Made by a program: the position numbers and the translations under genes
Part shown: positions 10,140 through 22,047 of the stretch, piece after piece
Layout of the letters: the number at the start of each line of letters is the position of its first letter
Position numbering within the stretch: the first letter of the stretch is position 1
Notes under the pieces: model-generated
What the model saw: the letters and a program-made list of their open reading frames with translations, nothing else
Told to the model about the DNA's origin: nothing
Database searches by the model: none
Assembly: GCA_002197995.1 (NCBI GenBank)
Contig: NGZR01000001.1
Span: 682,001-746,000 of the forward strand
Direction: 5' to 3'
DNA: 64,000 nucleotides
Source: Gaeumannomyces sp. JS-464
Taxonomy: Eukaryota > Ascomycota > Sordariomycetes > Magnaporthales > Magnaporthaceae

Positions 10140-11160
10140 CTAGAGTGAAATCATCAGCTCGCGCTCCCTGACCGCTATCTTGAGGAACAAGTCGTCGACC
10201 GCGGCCTGCAGGCGCCCGTATTGGTACACGTTCGTGAGCTCGCGGCACATGGGGCACAAGACCCTATCCAGCAGGTCGGCATCCTCCTTCAGCCTGTCGA
10301 AGCACTTGTCCCCCAGGATGTGGCCGCACGTCAGCATCACGCCGGCCTCCAGGTCCTGGTCCGGGTCCTGCGCCGCCGGGCGAGGGTGGCCGGCCAGCTT
10401 CAGGCTGCCCATGGCCAGCTCCTCGGTGCAGATGGGACAGCGCACCTCGGGCACGTGGCCGCCGCGCTCCCCGGCGATCCACTGCTGGATCGTGGCGTAC
10501 CTGCACGTCTCCTCGGCCTCGCGGGCGACGGGGGCTGGGCGGCGTGCAGCGTCCGGGCCCGCAGCGCCACCCACTCGGCCCTCTCGGCGCACTTCTTGGC
10601 CAGGCTCTCGAGCCTGGCGTGCACCGCGAGCCACGAGTCCTCGGGCATCTGGAAGATGGTGTGCGCGGCCAGGTCCGACGCAGAGACGTCGTCCGCCTTG
10701 CGCCCCTGCAGCTTGGCCTTGTCCTACAAGGACTCGCCGCGCGGGCGGAACGACGCCGCCGACCCAAAGCCTTTGAGGATCAGCCTGCTGGCCTCGCCCC
10801 AGGACGAGTCGAAGTTGCCGCCGCCGTACATGACCGCGGCCTTGTCGCCCAGGAGGTCGGCCGGGCTCGGCTCCACCCGGTCGTTGTCCGTGGGGTCCGG
10901 ATCAGCCAGCTCAGTGGCTCGATGTCACTGTTGCAGGCTCTCTTCAACCGCAGAGCCAGGGCCACGTCCGTGATGCGATTGAGCGCCCACCTCAGCGGGG
11001 AATCCTCAGGGATCCCGTCTAGGTCCAGGTTTATGACCATATCCAGGAGCTTCACGTCCGAGCTTGCCGCCCGACACGAGGCCATCCTCCATATCTGCTC
11101 CTCCAGGTCCGCAAAGGCGGCCTCGACATCTCCCCAGAGAAGAACCTGCTGGAAACTCAT
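10140..11160 (-). pseudogene. RING-finger protein, paralogue B, interrupted by TAG
   Basis: Third member of the local family, starting MSFQQVLLWGDVEAAFADLE at 11160. After the shared helix (LEEQIWRM) come PLSWLIRTP, YGGGNFDSSW (about 10800-10830) and a well-formed C3HC4-like RING: CPIC (about 10430), CGHILGDKCF (about 10305-10334) and CPMC (about 10248-10259). Two one-base deletions, at G4 10892-10895 and G5 10530-10534 on the plus strand, account for frame changes and together make the length 1,023, a multiple of three. A separate in-frame TAG at 10724-10726 is not explained by an indel and interrupts the protein between the shared domain and the RING. It may be a recent pseudogene or carry a base-call error. 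A RING domain suggests an E3 ubiquitin ligase; substrate unknown. Confidence 0.6.
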
Positions 11161-13779
11161 TGTGTCAGGGATGATCGGGCCAGGCGTAGAACTTCTGGGT
11201 CTCTTGGCATACCTACCTGTGGGGTGCTCGCCCCTGGAGCGGTGGTGGATAGCAGTGACGGGCGGAGCGAGATAGGGCGTCGAGACTGGGATTATATACT
11301 CGTGAGGAAGATCCCACCACGGCTTGGCTTGGGCTTCAAGAAAACAGCTGTCAGCCAAATAACAAAGGCGTTGTTTGATGTTCCCTTTGTTCCGTACTAG
11401 GGGGCTTGGGGGGGATCGGGGGTTGGACAAAGGTATGAGGAATGAGTGAAATCTTCTTTATTTACGTGAACGCTAAAGGGGCTAGGGCAGGAAGGCCCGA
11501 GGGCTGTGCTTCAGGAGCCGAGGAGATCCATAACACCTACCATCCCGTCGGCGGGGAAGAGCGTATGCAAGCATGTGAGGGCAGTCCTGCGTGGCGGTGT
11601 AGGCCATCGAGGTGGTTGGTGGGGGGAGGGGGGGCCATGTCCCCCTTGACTGATGGGGACTACGCCATCTTCGTGCTTGACACCAAGTACCTAATTACCA
11701 CAATCCCAAAGTTTGACCTTGCCCAGTCTGGTCCTGCCAGCTTACTTTGGCCGCGGTCTTGCTGTTCGCCATCTAGCCGGGGAGTCGGGGTGTGGTGTTG
11801 GTCTTGGACATTCTGTTGAAACCCCCTGTGGCGCATTCGCCGGTTCGCGAAGCAAAAACACTTGCAGCTCGTAGTCTCAAGGTTGGGACGCGTGTGGGTT
11901 GCTGCAGAGCGGTTGTACGGCCTAGCCCAGGAACGGCGTGCGTCCCCCTTAGGCCCTCGTCGGCCCCTACTCTGTATGCTTGAATCCGGCCAATGTCGGA
12001 GCGTTCTTTTTGTAGTTGCCAAGGCTCCAGCATGTTAGTCCATTGTACAAAACTAATCAACTGTTCGGGGGTTGGCGGTTGGGAAACTCAATATTTTCAA
12101 CAGCCCCCTTAAGTACCTGTGTGGCACCAAAACAGCACCTCCAGCATGGTCGAGATTTCCCCAAGTGACAGCCCTTGGCTGGTGTAAGCTGGCGTAAATG
12201 CCGTAGCGTGTATGTCTTGATTTCTCTCGGACCTCTCCGAGGGTTGAGATGATGAGGGTCCCAGTGGCATGGACAGGGGGGACGGACATGTTGCGGTCGG
12301 GGAACGTTCGCTCCTCTGATGAACTCTTCGTAAGGCTCGATGTGTAGCGCAGCCTGGCTGAGGGTAGGCGGGGGTCTGTGGATCAAGGACATTAATAATA
12401 ACGCCAAACCCCCAAGAGTTGAATTTTCGAGGCACTCAGTCGGGCTTTCGGCGCCGCTGAAAGGGGGCTTACATGAAGGGAATTCTTGAAGGGGTGAAGG
12501 GGCATGTCGGAAGACGCCGTCATGGGGACTACATACCCGCTGTGAGACTGGGCTGCTGGATGGCCAGGCTGGCTGTGGAAGTCGGGCAGACGCTTCCACT
12601 GGTCCAAAGCAGAGGCGGTGGTGGGTGTATTCCCAGGAGGGGGGGATAGGACGGGGGCAGGATGAGGGTTTCATGCCGGAGGGGCTAGTGGAGGTATCGA
12701 GAAGCCCTAGAAGTAATTAATAGCCAGATGTTAGGAGTGTTTCTTGGGTCGGAGAAGAAGGCAGGGTTGTGAGGTGGCAAAGGGGGCTGTCCCCAGACCT
12801 GAATTTTCTGGACCAAGAGTCGGGGGACAGACAGGTTGGAAGAAGGAGAGGCCATCTTGTAGCTGTTGAAAGCGTGCTCAATGAAGCAGGGCTGTGGCGG
12901 CCAGTGATCAGGGTGTTCGACGGCAACGGCTGCGTGGGATTCACCGACCATCGACAAAGACGGCCTCGAAGCCAGAGAACAAAGACACATCTGCGCCATG
13001 GTTCTCCATTGTCAGACTCCCATGTCTGTCCTTGGAGGCTTCGTCTTGTGGCCCTGGAAACCTCTCTGGGGGAGTTGGGTGTTTAGCCCAGGTGTACTTG
13101 CCCAGCTTGTCGAAGCTTGGGAGGGATGGAATTCGGATGCTGGCGGCGCACCGACACGGCTGTGCGTGATCGTCTGGAGGAGGGTGGAGGTCGAGAAAGG
13201 TTGGAGCTGGCTGGAATCATCGATGGTTAGCAAGAGACGCCCAAGGAGGTTAGTGAAAGGGACGGGTTTCCTAGCTCATGCACTCCTTACTCTTGACAGG
13301 TTTACTAGTGTTTCTGAGGGGCAGCCCCGCCTCGTGACGCCCGTCTGCTCCCATGGAAGGTGCTGGATTTTCCTGAGGCTGCTGGCATGAACGGCCAACC
13401 TCTGAAAGCTGGGTGGCTCCCGTCGCCTGTGAGCCGTGGTTGGTCAGACAGACTAGAGCGCCAGTGGAGACCCCGCCCAGCTGTTGGTCCTTCCTCTTTT
13501 GGTTTGTTGCCGTGAACAGCCAGCTTGAGATTTGAGACACGCTAGTGTCTTCTCCAAGTCACGTTTTGCCCAGTTTCAGGAGGCAGGGCGGAGACATCTG
13601 AATCAAGTCGATGATTTACACGACCACGACCGTCGCTGTTCTCTGGCAAACCGAACTGAGCGTCCAAAAAGCACCAAGGCGCCATGGTCCCCCTCCTGTT
13701 TCGTTCCCCATCAAGCCTTTAACCCTTGTTCAGTCTTTCATAGCTTCACATACTCTCCAAACTACTGCCTACGTTCGCC
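11161..13779. other. Gene-free block of 2.6 kb
   Basis: I see no coding sequence with recognisable similarity. Open frames of up to 205 codons exist on the minus strand (12057-12674) but have unstructured composition and no conserved motif. No terminal repeats or reverse-transcriptase motifs were found, so a transposon is not supported. Confidence 0.4.
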
Positions 13780-14613
13780 ATGCCTTCGACGCGGTCGTCG
13801 AGACGAAGAAAACGGCAGAGAGCAGCCTCCTTAATCATCGTTCAAAGCCCTCCTGTCCAGCTCCTCCTCGACCAACCCCCCCCCCCCCCCCCCCCCCCCA
13901 GAAGAGATCGAGGCCGTCTGGCACGCTGTCAAGCAGAATTCCGCCAGGGCTGGCGAGAGATGACCATCGTCTTCGGTGAGTCGAGGTTCTCCAAGATCTC
14001 CTTGGGATTGCAAAGTCCTCCCAACAAGACGGAACGAACGAAGCACAACCAACGCTGATATTCAGCCGCCGACATGTGACGACGGAAGAACCCCAGGCTG
14101 TTGTCATTAATTAACCAAAAGCTCTCCAGAACGCCGTCGTTTCCGCCATCGAGGCGTCCCGTATCTCCAGCTCGGCGCCAGACACACGCCTGTCGAAGGC
14201 CTCGCCTACCAACCACATCTCGAGCGCCGTTCAAACGCGCCCACGCCCGATCGCCGGCGTTCGAGCCAGCTCCGCACCGACGTCCTGTCCACACTCTGCG
14301 CGCCTGGGACACTCTAGTGACGACATTTCAAGCCCAGGTGCTACGAAGAAGACGGATCCCCCGGGGCCACTGCGGCCTCGGACAAGTACCGCCGGGGGGG
14401 GGGGGGGGGAGGGTGGTCTGTGTCGTGGGTGCTGGCCTGGAGTTGCAGAGCACCCGGGCCACCCCCGCCGCCGTCGTCGCGCAGTGAGCTGTCAGCGTGT
14501 TCCGCTATGCCAACTGCTGCTCGGAATCGGTGCACCTGCTCGCGAGCGGGGATCTGCCCCTGCCGCCCCCGAGAAGCTCGCCGTGCACACCTCGCCGGCA
14601 TGGATGCAATCTA
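13780..14613 (+). CDS. Possible small gene, broken frames, low confidence
   Basis: A start at 13780 (MPSTRSSRRRKRQRAASLII) leads into a proline stretch made by a C24 run, then EEIEAVWHAVKQ in one frame and EFRQGWREMTIVF in another, which join if one G is added near 13938. A GTGAGT donor follows at about 13975. A second open stretch (about 14126-14390) reads LQNAVVSAIEASRISSSAP and continues into a G16 run. The composition looks protein-like but no family is recognised, the exon structure is unresolved and the two homopolymers make any frame unreliable. Confidence 0.25.
13876..13899 (+). repeat. C24 homopolymer
   Basis: Run of 24 C residues within a possible coding stretch, where it would encode eight prolines in any frame. 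Confidence 0.9.
14394..14409 (+). repeat. G16 homopolymer
   Basis: Run of 16 G residues followed by AGGGTGG, within the same low-confidence gene region as the C24 tract. Confidence 0.9.
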
Positions 14614-14864
14614 ACATGCCGCAAGGGTCAAGAATGAACAGGGGAAGCTGGTGCTCAAGGTCATGGTGGAGATGTAGAGGCAGCGGATCGTTGTCTTGTG
14701 TTGTGATCTAGTTTCCCTATTCTATCAAAGCTTTCTAAAACCACGTGCTGCCTTTCTGGTTGACTCTATCTCGTCAATTGGAAAAGGAGGGAAATTGTCT
14801 TCTACCTACTTCAAAGATCCCAGAGACCCTCTCGACATACTCACCGCGATACGAGCCACTTTGT

Positions 14865-16189
14865 TCAAGACTTGTCGGGGAAGCCAAAATCGATGCCAAA
14901 CGGCGGGTAAACATAACGGTGCAGCTTTCCGTCCTTGGCCAGTTGGTTCGAGTAGTCGTCGAGCGCCTTCACGTCGTCCTTGTCGAGGTCGACCGCCTTG
15001 GCGTTGGCCGAGATGCGCTCGGGGTTCGTCGACTTGGGGAGCACGGTGCTCCCACGGGCAACTAGATGGCGCAGGCGTCAGTCGCAGCCACGTTCAGCCC
15101 TGCGTTTCGTTGCTTGGGGCAACCTACCGTGGTAGCCAAGCAGCACGCTCGTGGCAGGCACGCCGTGCTTCTCGGCAATCTTCTTGACAGGCTCGGCGTC
15201 GAAGAGGGGGCCGCCGGTGCTGCCAAAGGGGCTGTAGGCCATGATGTGGATGCCCTTCTCCTTGCACAGATCCACAATCTCCTGCTGCGGCAGCTGCGGG
15301 TGGTTCTCGATCTGGTTGACGGCGGGCACGATCTTGGCCTCGGGGAGCAGCTGCTCCAGGTAGCGTTTGCTGTACTGCATGTCTCGGGCGTTTGCGTTTG
15401 AAGCGCTGCGTTAGCACGACCTGAGAGGAATTCTTTGGGCTATTCGTTCAAGCCCATGTATCGGGGGCGTTATGCATGAGGGAACGCACGTTGCTGACAC
15501 CGATAGCCTTCGTCTTGCCCGTCTCGACGAGCTTCTCCATCAGCTTCCATGTGTCGACGTGGTTGTGAGACTTGATCATGTCGCGGGAGCCATCGGGCAG
15601 CTTGGGGAATTTGTCGTCGTTGCCTGTTCCGGAACGGTCAGCGTTTCCTGGGGGACATGCCTCCTAGATCTGGGCGGACTGCAGAGGCAGAAGCCATACC
15701 CTCAGGGTTCATCAGAAGGGGCCAGTGCTGCGGCGCAACCACACATTAGCAACAGCACACTGCGAGTCGCCTCGAGACTAGACAAAGGCAGACGTACCAC
15801 AAGGAACAGGTCGACGTAGTCCAGGCCAAGGTCCTTGAGCGACTTGTCGAGGCCCAGCTCCACGCGGGTGTTGTAGGTGGCCCAGACCTTGGACACGACA
15901 AAGATGTCCTCGCGCTTGACGGCGCCCGAGTCGATGGCCTCCTTGATGCCGGCGCCGACCTCGGCCTCGTTGCCATAGCAGTATGCGCCGTCCACCAGCC
16001 TGTAGCCGTTCTTGAGCGCGTAGGCGACCGCGTCCTTGACCGCGCCCGGCGGGCTCTGCCACGTGCCTGTGTGGTGGTGGTCAGCAGAGGACCAGGAAGC
16101 GGCAGCCTGTTCTCCTGGTTCGGACACGCACCGAGGCCAACCGCCGGGATCTTGGCGCCGGTGTTGAGGGTGAAGTACTTGTCGGTCAT
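14865..16189 (-). CDS. Aldo/keto reductase
   Basis: NAD(P)H-dependent aldo/keto reductase of 310 residues, cytosolic by family. Six exons were resolved: 16189-16132, 16066-15798, 15727-15700, 15623-15490, 15374-15128 and 15061-14865, all with GT-AG borders and a total of 933 bases with no frame error. The catalytic tetrad is visible: Asp in YRLVDGAYCYGNE, Tyr in YGNE, Lys in VVSKVW and His at the exon 2/3 boundary (LFLV then HWPLL). Cofactor-binding elements include the LLGYH and VLPKSTNPERI region near the end. The overall layout resembles fungal glycerol, glyceraldehyde or sugar reductases, but substrate preference cannot be read from the sequence. Confidence 0.92.
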
Positions 16190-17581
16190 TGTGGCTCGGA
16201 GTGATGCTGGCGATGGCTTGGGGTCGTGTTTCCCTGCTGCGCGGTTCGAGAATGGAGTTCTGTTTGTGAGCCGCAGATTTACCAAGCTGCCGGACAGACG
16301 TCGTCTGGCCAAGGAAAGTGGGACGGGAGCGAGGGGTGACATCACACTTGACGAACCTCTCAACAAGAAGAGCGCAATCAGAGGGATCGAGGCGAGAGTC
16401 CAGTAGCGGGCACGGGGCATCCACGGGGTTTGGAGGAAACAGGACAAGGAGGATCAAGTGGCGTTGGGTTCGGTGAGCAGCGCAAACACAGTGAGTGAGT
16501 GAGTGGGTGGGTTCGACCAGGAACACAGATGGAAGATTCCGTGCTTGCCATAGCAGGACGCCCACTGCATTGTCCAAACAAAAAATGCCCCTCCTTGCCT
16601 CCCCTTGGCATCACAGTCGCAAGGCCCGCCCCGTCCTGCTGCCGGCTAAAGTGGCTCCCCCTCCTCCCTCCATGGGATCTCCTTGACGATGGCTGGCGGA
16701 CTCCTGCAGGGTGTTTGGTGTCTGGGTTTCAATTACGCATGCCCTCAACCAGGATCTACATACTACCTACGTACATACCCCGCGGCTTCGAGCTATCTTG
16801 ACCAAAAGACACGACTGAGCTGCGAGGAATGACTCGGCCTTGTCTCCTGAATCGGGCACTACTAGGACGAGGCTCTCGCGGGGTTCTGGGTCTCTCGATT
16901 CCCCAATCCCGTGGGGCCTCTGCGGGGGTCTCGACTGGAGAGGTGGAAAAACCCTGGCCTGGTGGCTCCCGCACCACAGCTCGGGTTGCAATTCGACCGA
17001 GGGGCTCTGGGCACTGCTGCCGAGACCGGCCGAGAACGACATACAAAATACAAAATGCAACCAAGACTACCTTAGGTAGGCACAGATCCCAGAGGTCTGG
17101 AAACGGTGACGCATCTGCAGCCAGGAACCAACCAGCCAGGACCCTGCTCGCCTAGTCTCGGTGGTGATCGAAAAGCGGGAGCTGAGAGTCAAGAATTTGT
17201 GGCAGAGCCCAAGGAAGAAGAAAAAAAACCTCAGGGTTGCCTTTGCCCCTGTCTAAACACATACTATTTACTGACAGACCTGCTCGTGTTTCGGGGTAAT
17301 CACTTGCTGAGAAAGTGAAATGTTTTTGCTGGGATGATGCTCCGACGATGATGTGGTGGCAAAAAGGAAACAACAGAATAGAAATGAAAGGCTCTTGGTG
17401 GTGTGTTACAGTGGGAAGGGAAAAGAGACATAGAAACAAGAAGAAAAAAGGTAAAAAAGCGATAATATCAAAAGGAACAACACCGCCGCCGCCATTTCCT
17501 GGTAGTAATGCATGATGTGAATGGCGTGGTCGTAGCCGTCGCCTCTACTGCGAGTATTTCGATCCTTGACCCAGTCCCAGT
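16190..17581. other. Intergenic region
   Basis: Upstream of the reductase and downstream of SED5. Contains TACCTTAGGTAGGCAC near 17069 and a TGAG/TGGG short repeat near 16493-16512. A 75-codon open frame on the minus strand (17406-17633) overlaps the last SED5 exon in another frame and is not supported. No other gene seen. Confidence 0.5.
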
Positions 17582-17683
17582 CTATCCAGCGATGAGGACC
17601 CAAAGTCTGGAGACAAAGGGTGTCGGTTAGCAATGCTCTGGTTTATGAATCCGAACATTGGGGGCATTTTTTTTTTTTTTTTT

Positions 17684-17714
<31 letters not shown>

Positions 17715-18851
17715 GGGGAGGGGGGGGGAGAGAGAGAGGGAGAGGGAGAGAGAGGGAAGCGAGGAAAAGAACTTACAAGAAGAAAATCATCAGCACGCCA
17801 AACATCTTGGCTATCAGCCACCGGTTCCCAGACACGCGGGACCAGTACTTTAGCAGCTCCCTCTGGGCGCCATCGACGTTGTCCACGACGTCCTCCGTGT
17901 TGGCGTCTATCCTCTGGATCATCTCGCTCTGCTCCGACACCATGGTCGCCAGCTGGCCAAAGATGCCGCCCAGCTCCTGGATCGTCTTCTCGATGGCCTC
18001 GATGGCCTCGCCGCGCTGCTGGATGTAGGCGTTCTGCGGCTGCGCCTCCTCCATCATCAGGAGCTGCTGGTCGCCCGCCGGCCGCCCGCGGGGGCGCCGT
18101 TGGGGCCCGGGTTGAGGCTGAGCAGGTCCACGCCGGGCGACGGCGTGCCCCTGCTCGGGGTGCCGTACAGCGGCGACGCCGAGGCCTGCAGGGCCGGCGC
18201 CTGCGTGTGCTGCGACACCGACGAGATGAAGTTCTCGGTTCGCGACCTCGACGCCTGGATGTTCTTGGTCCGCACCTCGAGCACGTCCTTGAAGTTGGCC
18301 GACACGTCCGTCAGCTTGCCCTGGAGCAGGAAGACGACGTTCTTGTTGTGCTCGCCCTCCTGGTCCGCCTTGGGGTGCTGCTGCCGCGACAGCTGCTGCA
18401 GGCCCGATATTTGCTGGTTGAGCGACGACAGATCTTGCTTGATGACCTGGATTAGGGAGGGGGGTTCGCGGCGGCGGGGTCAGTTTTCAGCCGTTGGGGA
18501 AGGGGGAACGAGGCGCAAACCGCCAAAACGAGCACCATCAAGACAAGGACTCACAAAAGTCAGCTCGTTGATCTCGACGGGTCTGTCGTCAAACAGCGTC
18601 TTCCTCTTAGCAAGCTGCGCCAGCTTCTCCAGCTTGCCCATGGTGGCGGCGATGCCGCGCCCAATCTCGGCGGCGCGGCGCGCAAAGTCCGACTTGCGCG
18701 GCCGAGCCGAGCCGTTCGCATCGGCCTTTTGCGCGTCCGTCAGGAGGGACCGCCTCTGCGCGCCGACCTTGGCGCTCGCCTGGCGCCGCTGGGCCTGCGC
18801 CAAGACCGACTTGAACTCGGCCGTCCGGTCTTGTATCGACGCGACGGCCAT
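17582..18851 (-). CDS. SED5: Syntaxin-5-type Golgi Q-SNARE Sed5
   Basis: Q-SNARE for vesicle fusion at the cis-Golgi. Exons: 18851-18555, 18446-17777 and 17606-17582. The start MAVASIQDRTAEFKSVL carries the DRTxEF peptide that binds Sly1 in this family. The SNARE helix IEKTIQELGGIFGQLATMVS with its central Gln (SEQSEM) follows MMEEAQPQNAYIQQRGEAI. The C-terminal anchor is NRWLIAKMFGVLMIFF, completed by the tiny last exon as LLWVLIAG and a stop. The frame breaks at 18074-18076, where one C is missing on the plus strand between GGRR and DQQLL; adding it gives 330 residues and the right phase for the last intron. Sed5 is essential in yeast, so this break is almost certainly a sequence error. Intron 2 (17607-17776) contains a striking C25/A27 tract. 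Confidence 0.93.
17667..17718 (+). repeat. T27-G25 double homopolymer in the last SED5 intron
   Basis: 27 T (17667-17693) directly joined to 25 G (17694-17718), then A, nine G and a GA-rich tail to about 17758. On the sense strand it reads as a pyrimidine tract, C25 and A27, filling more than half of a 170-base intron. Confidence 0.93.
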
Positions 18852-20816
18852 CGTGAAGGCGCGGGGGGAGAGGGGTTTCGAGGGACGAGGCCCCGGGAGT
18901 TCGCCGAGATGCGCGCGGAGGCTCGATGGGGAGAGCCCGGTCGGGGGGGGGGTCCTCCCGTTTCGAGTATGACGTCTATCGTGTCTCGGCGGGCGGGCGC
19001 GCGTGTCTGCCGAGGACTCGGGGTCGCGGGGCTTCGGTCGTCGTTCAAGGTGAAGTAGCAATCGGCGCTGCCTGTCGCCTCGAGAGTGGTTGTGGCTTTG
19101 TAGATTTGTAGATGCTCAGATCGGGTCGGCCGGGATCCTAGTGATGGCAGGCTTGTCGCAAGCGGTTTTGGTCTAGAGGCAATGTGTTTTGGTACGACAG
19201 GTGACAGGCAGGAAATCGACGTCGTGTCACGAAATGAAGAGACGGGACCAAAGTGAACAGAAAAAGAATTAAATAAGGGCTCTCAAGAAAGAAAAATCCC
19301 CCTATCTTGCGTGTTATGGCGAGATAGGCGAGAAGGGCGACGTAAAATTACAGCGAACAGGACAAAACAAGAGACGATTTTGGTTCTTTGGCCGTCTTGG
19401 ATCAAATCTGGCCCTGCGATAATTGGAACGGCCAGCGAGGCGGGTGGTCTATTTTCGTCTATTTTCGGCTGCCAATCTCGAAGGGCAGCCAAGCCACGCC
19501 CGGGGTGTCGCTGCCTCAGGCTAGAATACCTCCTATGTGCATGTGTGTGGCGGTACAAGCACGCCATGAATGCGCCACAGAACGTGCTTCTCAGGCTGCT
19601 CATTGCATGGCTCATCCCTGAGCTTCAAGCGTGAGACAAAGGAGTGGATTGTTCAAGTTGCCGTGAATCTATGCCTCAATTGGACAGCGGATAGTTCAGC
19701 ATGGCTTACTTATATGAGAGTAAAACATGGCTACCTGGTTGGTGATGGTTCACGACAAAGATGGCTTCCACCCCAGGAATCTGGACCGCTCGACTCGGTT
19801 GACGTCTGATCTGTTGTCCGATGTCGTCGTCTGGAGCATTGAGAAGTACACTTCGACCTGTCTTGGCTGCCCCGGAAAGGGATGTCCAAATCGAGCTCTT
19901 TGCCAAAGGGGTGCATGTGCATGGCCTGGAATGGTGATCTGGTTTAGCCTTCAGGCCCGATCCGACACCCACGGACCGAAATTTAGCAAAGACCCCTTTT
20001 TCCCGGTTGCCGTCGACTTGAAGGCGGCCCAAACCCCACATCTTCGCCCGCACGTTGGTTGTGGCAGTTTTGTACCTTTGTCAGGGGAGCAGCAGAGCCC
20101 CTATGCTCCTCCATTGGGTTTACTGTGGTGCCTGCAGTTCCACTGGCCCTGTCGCGTCTTATCTTGGGGGGTGCACCGCCGGGCATCCATGGCTGGCTGG
20201 CGGCCGCGCGAGAAGCGACGAATCCTGATGGAAATTCCGGCTTCTTGGTCGAACTTGTTCTTCTTGGCTTCTGGCCCTGGCGCCCCTCTTGGTTCGTCGA
20301 CTCTCCTGCTCCCATCAGCCTACCTGTTTTCCCCGGGCTCGGTGGGCGCCGCTCCTTTTGCTCGCTGCATGAACCCCTGATTGATCCATGCCATATACCC
20401 GCAATTAGGCCACGCGTGGCCATGGACGGAGCATCTCTAATCTGACCATCTGAAAACCTGCCCGGCCGCGTTCGTTACACGGGCGAATCCTCCACTGCTG
20501 ATTTTTTATCCTCCCATCCCGCGCTCGGTCGAAGCCGCCGCGCACCAATCCGGCACCGCACAACGCCCCTGTGGCTCTAGACGGCCGCTCTAGAGAGTTT
20601 AGTCTGCGTGGCCGGGTGCTGCCGCTCCTTCAGCGCCTAGCCTTGCCGCCCCCAGCGTCCCTGCCATCGAACCTTGGCGGTCCGCGACGCACGCACCGGC
20701 GCCGCTGCGAGCCGTCCTCCTCGACCACACGAGACCCCGACCGACCGAATCGTCCACAGCCCGAATCTTGCGCGCTGGTTTAGCTCCAAAGCGGCCGCGG
20801 CCGACAGCCTGTCGCC
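18852..20816. other. Divergent intergenic region, about 2 kb
   Basis: Shared upstream space between SED5 (minus) and the DUF3431 gene (plus). No gene recognised. A few open frames of 100-217 codons in both directions lack conserved motifs. Confidence 0.5.
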
Positions 20817-22047
20817 ATGAGGTTGCTACGCGGCAAGTCCATTCCTGGCCTCAGGCTCATACCGATGGTGTGCTTTCCATGCAGGTTCATTCCGCCGCGC
20901 GTCTTCAAGATAATACTCCGCGTCGCCGCCATCCTTACCGTCGTATCCGTCGCCATCGTGCTCTACCTTCGTCGAATATGTCTACTAGGCGGCTACCCGG
21001 GCATATACGTGGGACGTGCTGGAGGGACCGCGCCTACGCCTCGACCGAGGTTGAGACGTACGATCGCTCGCTACCAAGCCCTGTGCCGACCGTCCACTTC
21101 GTCGTCGCCACGACCAGGAAGGAGTGGCTGCTCGGGCAGACAACGTGGTTGACGGAATCCAACCTGGCGGCTTGCTGGGCCTGCCGGCGGACAAGGTCGC
21201 GCTCAAGCGATACGTGGCCGACGACCCCAAGGCCGAGTACCACCCCGTCACAAACAAGGGCCACGAGACGTCGGCGTACCTGACGTACCTCTCGAGCCAC
21301 TACGACAAGCTGCCCGACGTGGCCATCTTCATGCACGCGAGCGAGTTCCCCTGGCACACGGAGCTGATGATGCTGGGGTCCATGTCGTACGTGCTCCAGC
21401 GCATGGACATGAACCACGTCCTCAAGTACGGCTACACCAACCTGCGGGTCAGCTGGATGAGCGGGTGCCCGGACTGGATCAACACAACCATCTCGGCCAA
21501 GGACTCGCAGAAGAAGGAGGAGCCACTGGTCAAGCAGGCGTGGATCGACAACTTTGCGCCCAAGGGCGCGGCGCACAAGAGCGCGCCCGAGATCCTGGGC
21601 GTGCCGTGCTGCAACCAGTTCGCCGTGACGCGCGCCGCGATGCTGCGTAACAAGAAGGCGCAGTACGACCGCTCGCTCGAGTGGCTCCGGACCACGCCGC
21701 TCGACGACACGCTCTCGGGCCGCGTGTGGGAGCACATGTTCCACTACATGTTCACGGGCAAGGCCGTCCAGTGCCCGCTCGAGCGCAAGACGTACTGCTC
21801 GCTGTACAGGATATGCCTCGACCAGGACGACTGGCGCACCTACGGCGCCGCCGTCGAGGAGGACCTGAAGCTGCGCCTGTCGCTCGTCAGCCCCTACGCC
21901 GTCGTCTGGCGCCCCTGGTGGGGCTGGCACTTCACCCGCCGCCTCGAGACGCTGGGCAACACCATAATACGGCTGCGGCACAAGGGCCTTGTGCAGGGCA
22001 AGCACGCCGACGCCCTCTCCAACCTCGGCGACATCTACGCCGAGTGA
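20817..22047 (+). CDS. DUF3431 type II membrane protein
   Basis: Fungal DUF3431-family protein of about 410 residues, probably a Golgi or ER type II membrane protein. A single hydrophobic anchor (FKIILRVAAILTVVSVAIVL) lies at residues 31-50. The conserved luminal domain shows VHFVVATTRKEW, YVADDPKAEYHPVTNKGHE, SAYLTYLSSHYDKLPDVAIF, HAS-EFPWH and GYTNLRVSWMSGCP, which are hallmarks of the family. No intron is needed. Two frame changes occur where one G seems to be missing, at GGG 20999-21001 and GG 21166-21167; adding both gives 1,233 bases. The family is often described as possibly glycosyltransferase-related, but its activity is not established. Confidence 0.82.

Noticed and set aside
11161..13540. 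Possible decayed retrotransposon
   Set aside because: No terminal repeats, polymerase motifs or AT-rich mutation pattern; open frames here have random composition.
17406..17633. 75-codon minus-strand frame continuing from the SED5 intron
   Set aside because: The phase needed to finish the Sed5 anchor as LLWVLIAG and a stop is a different frame with proper GT-AG borders.
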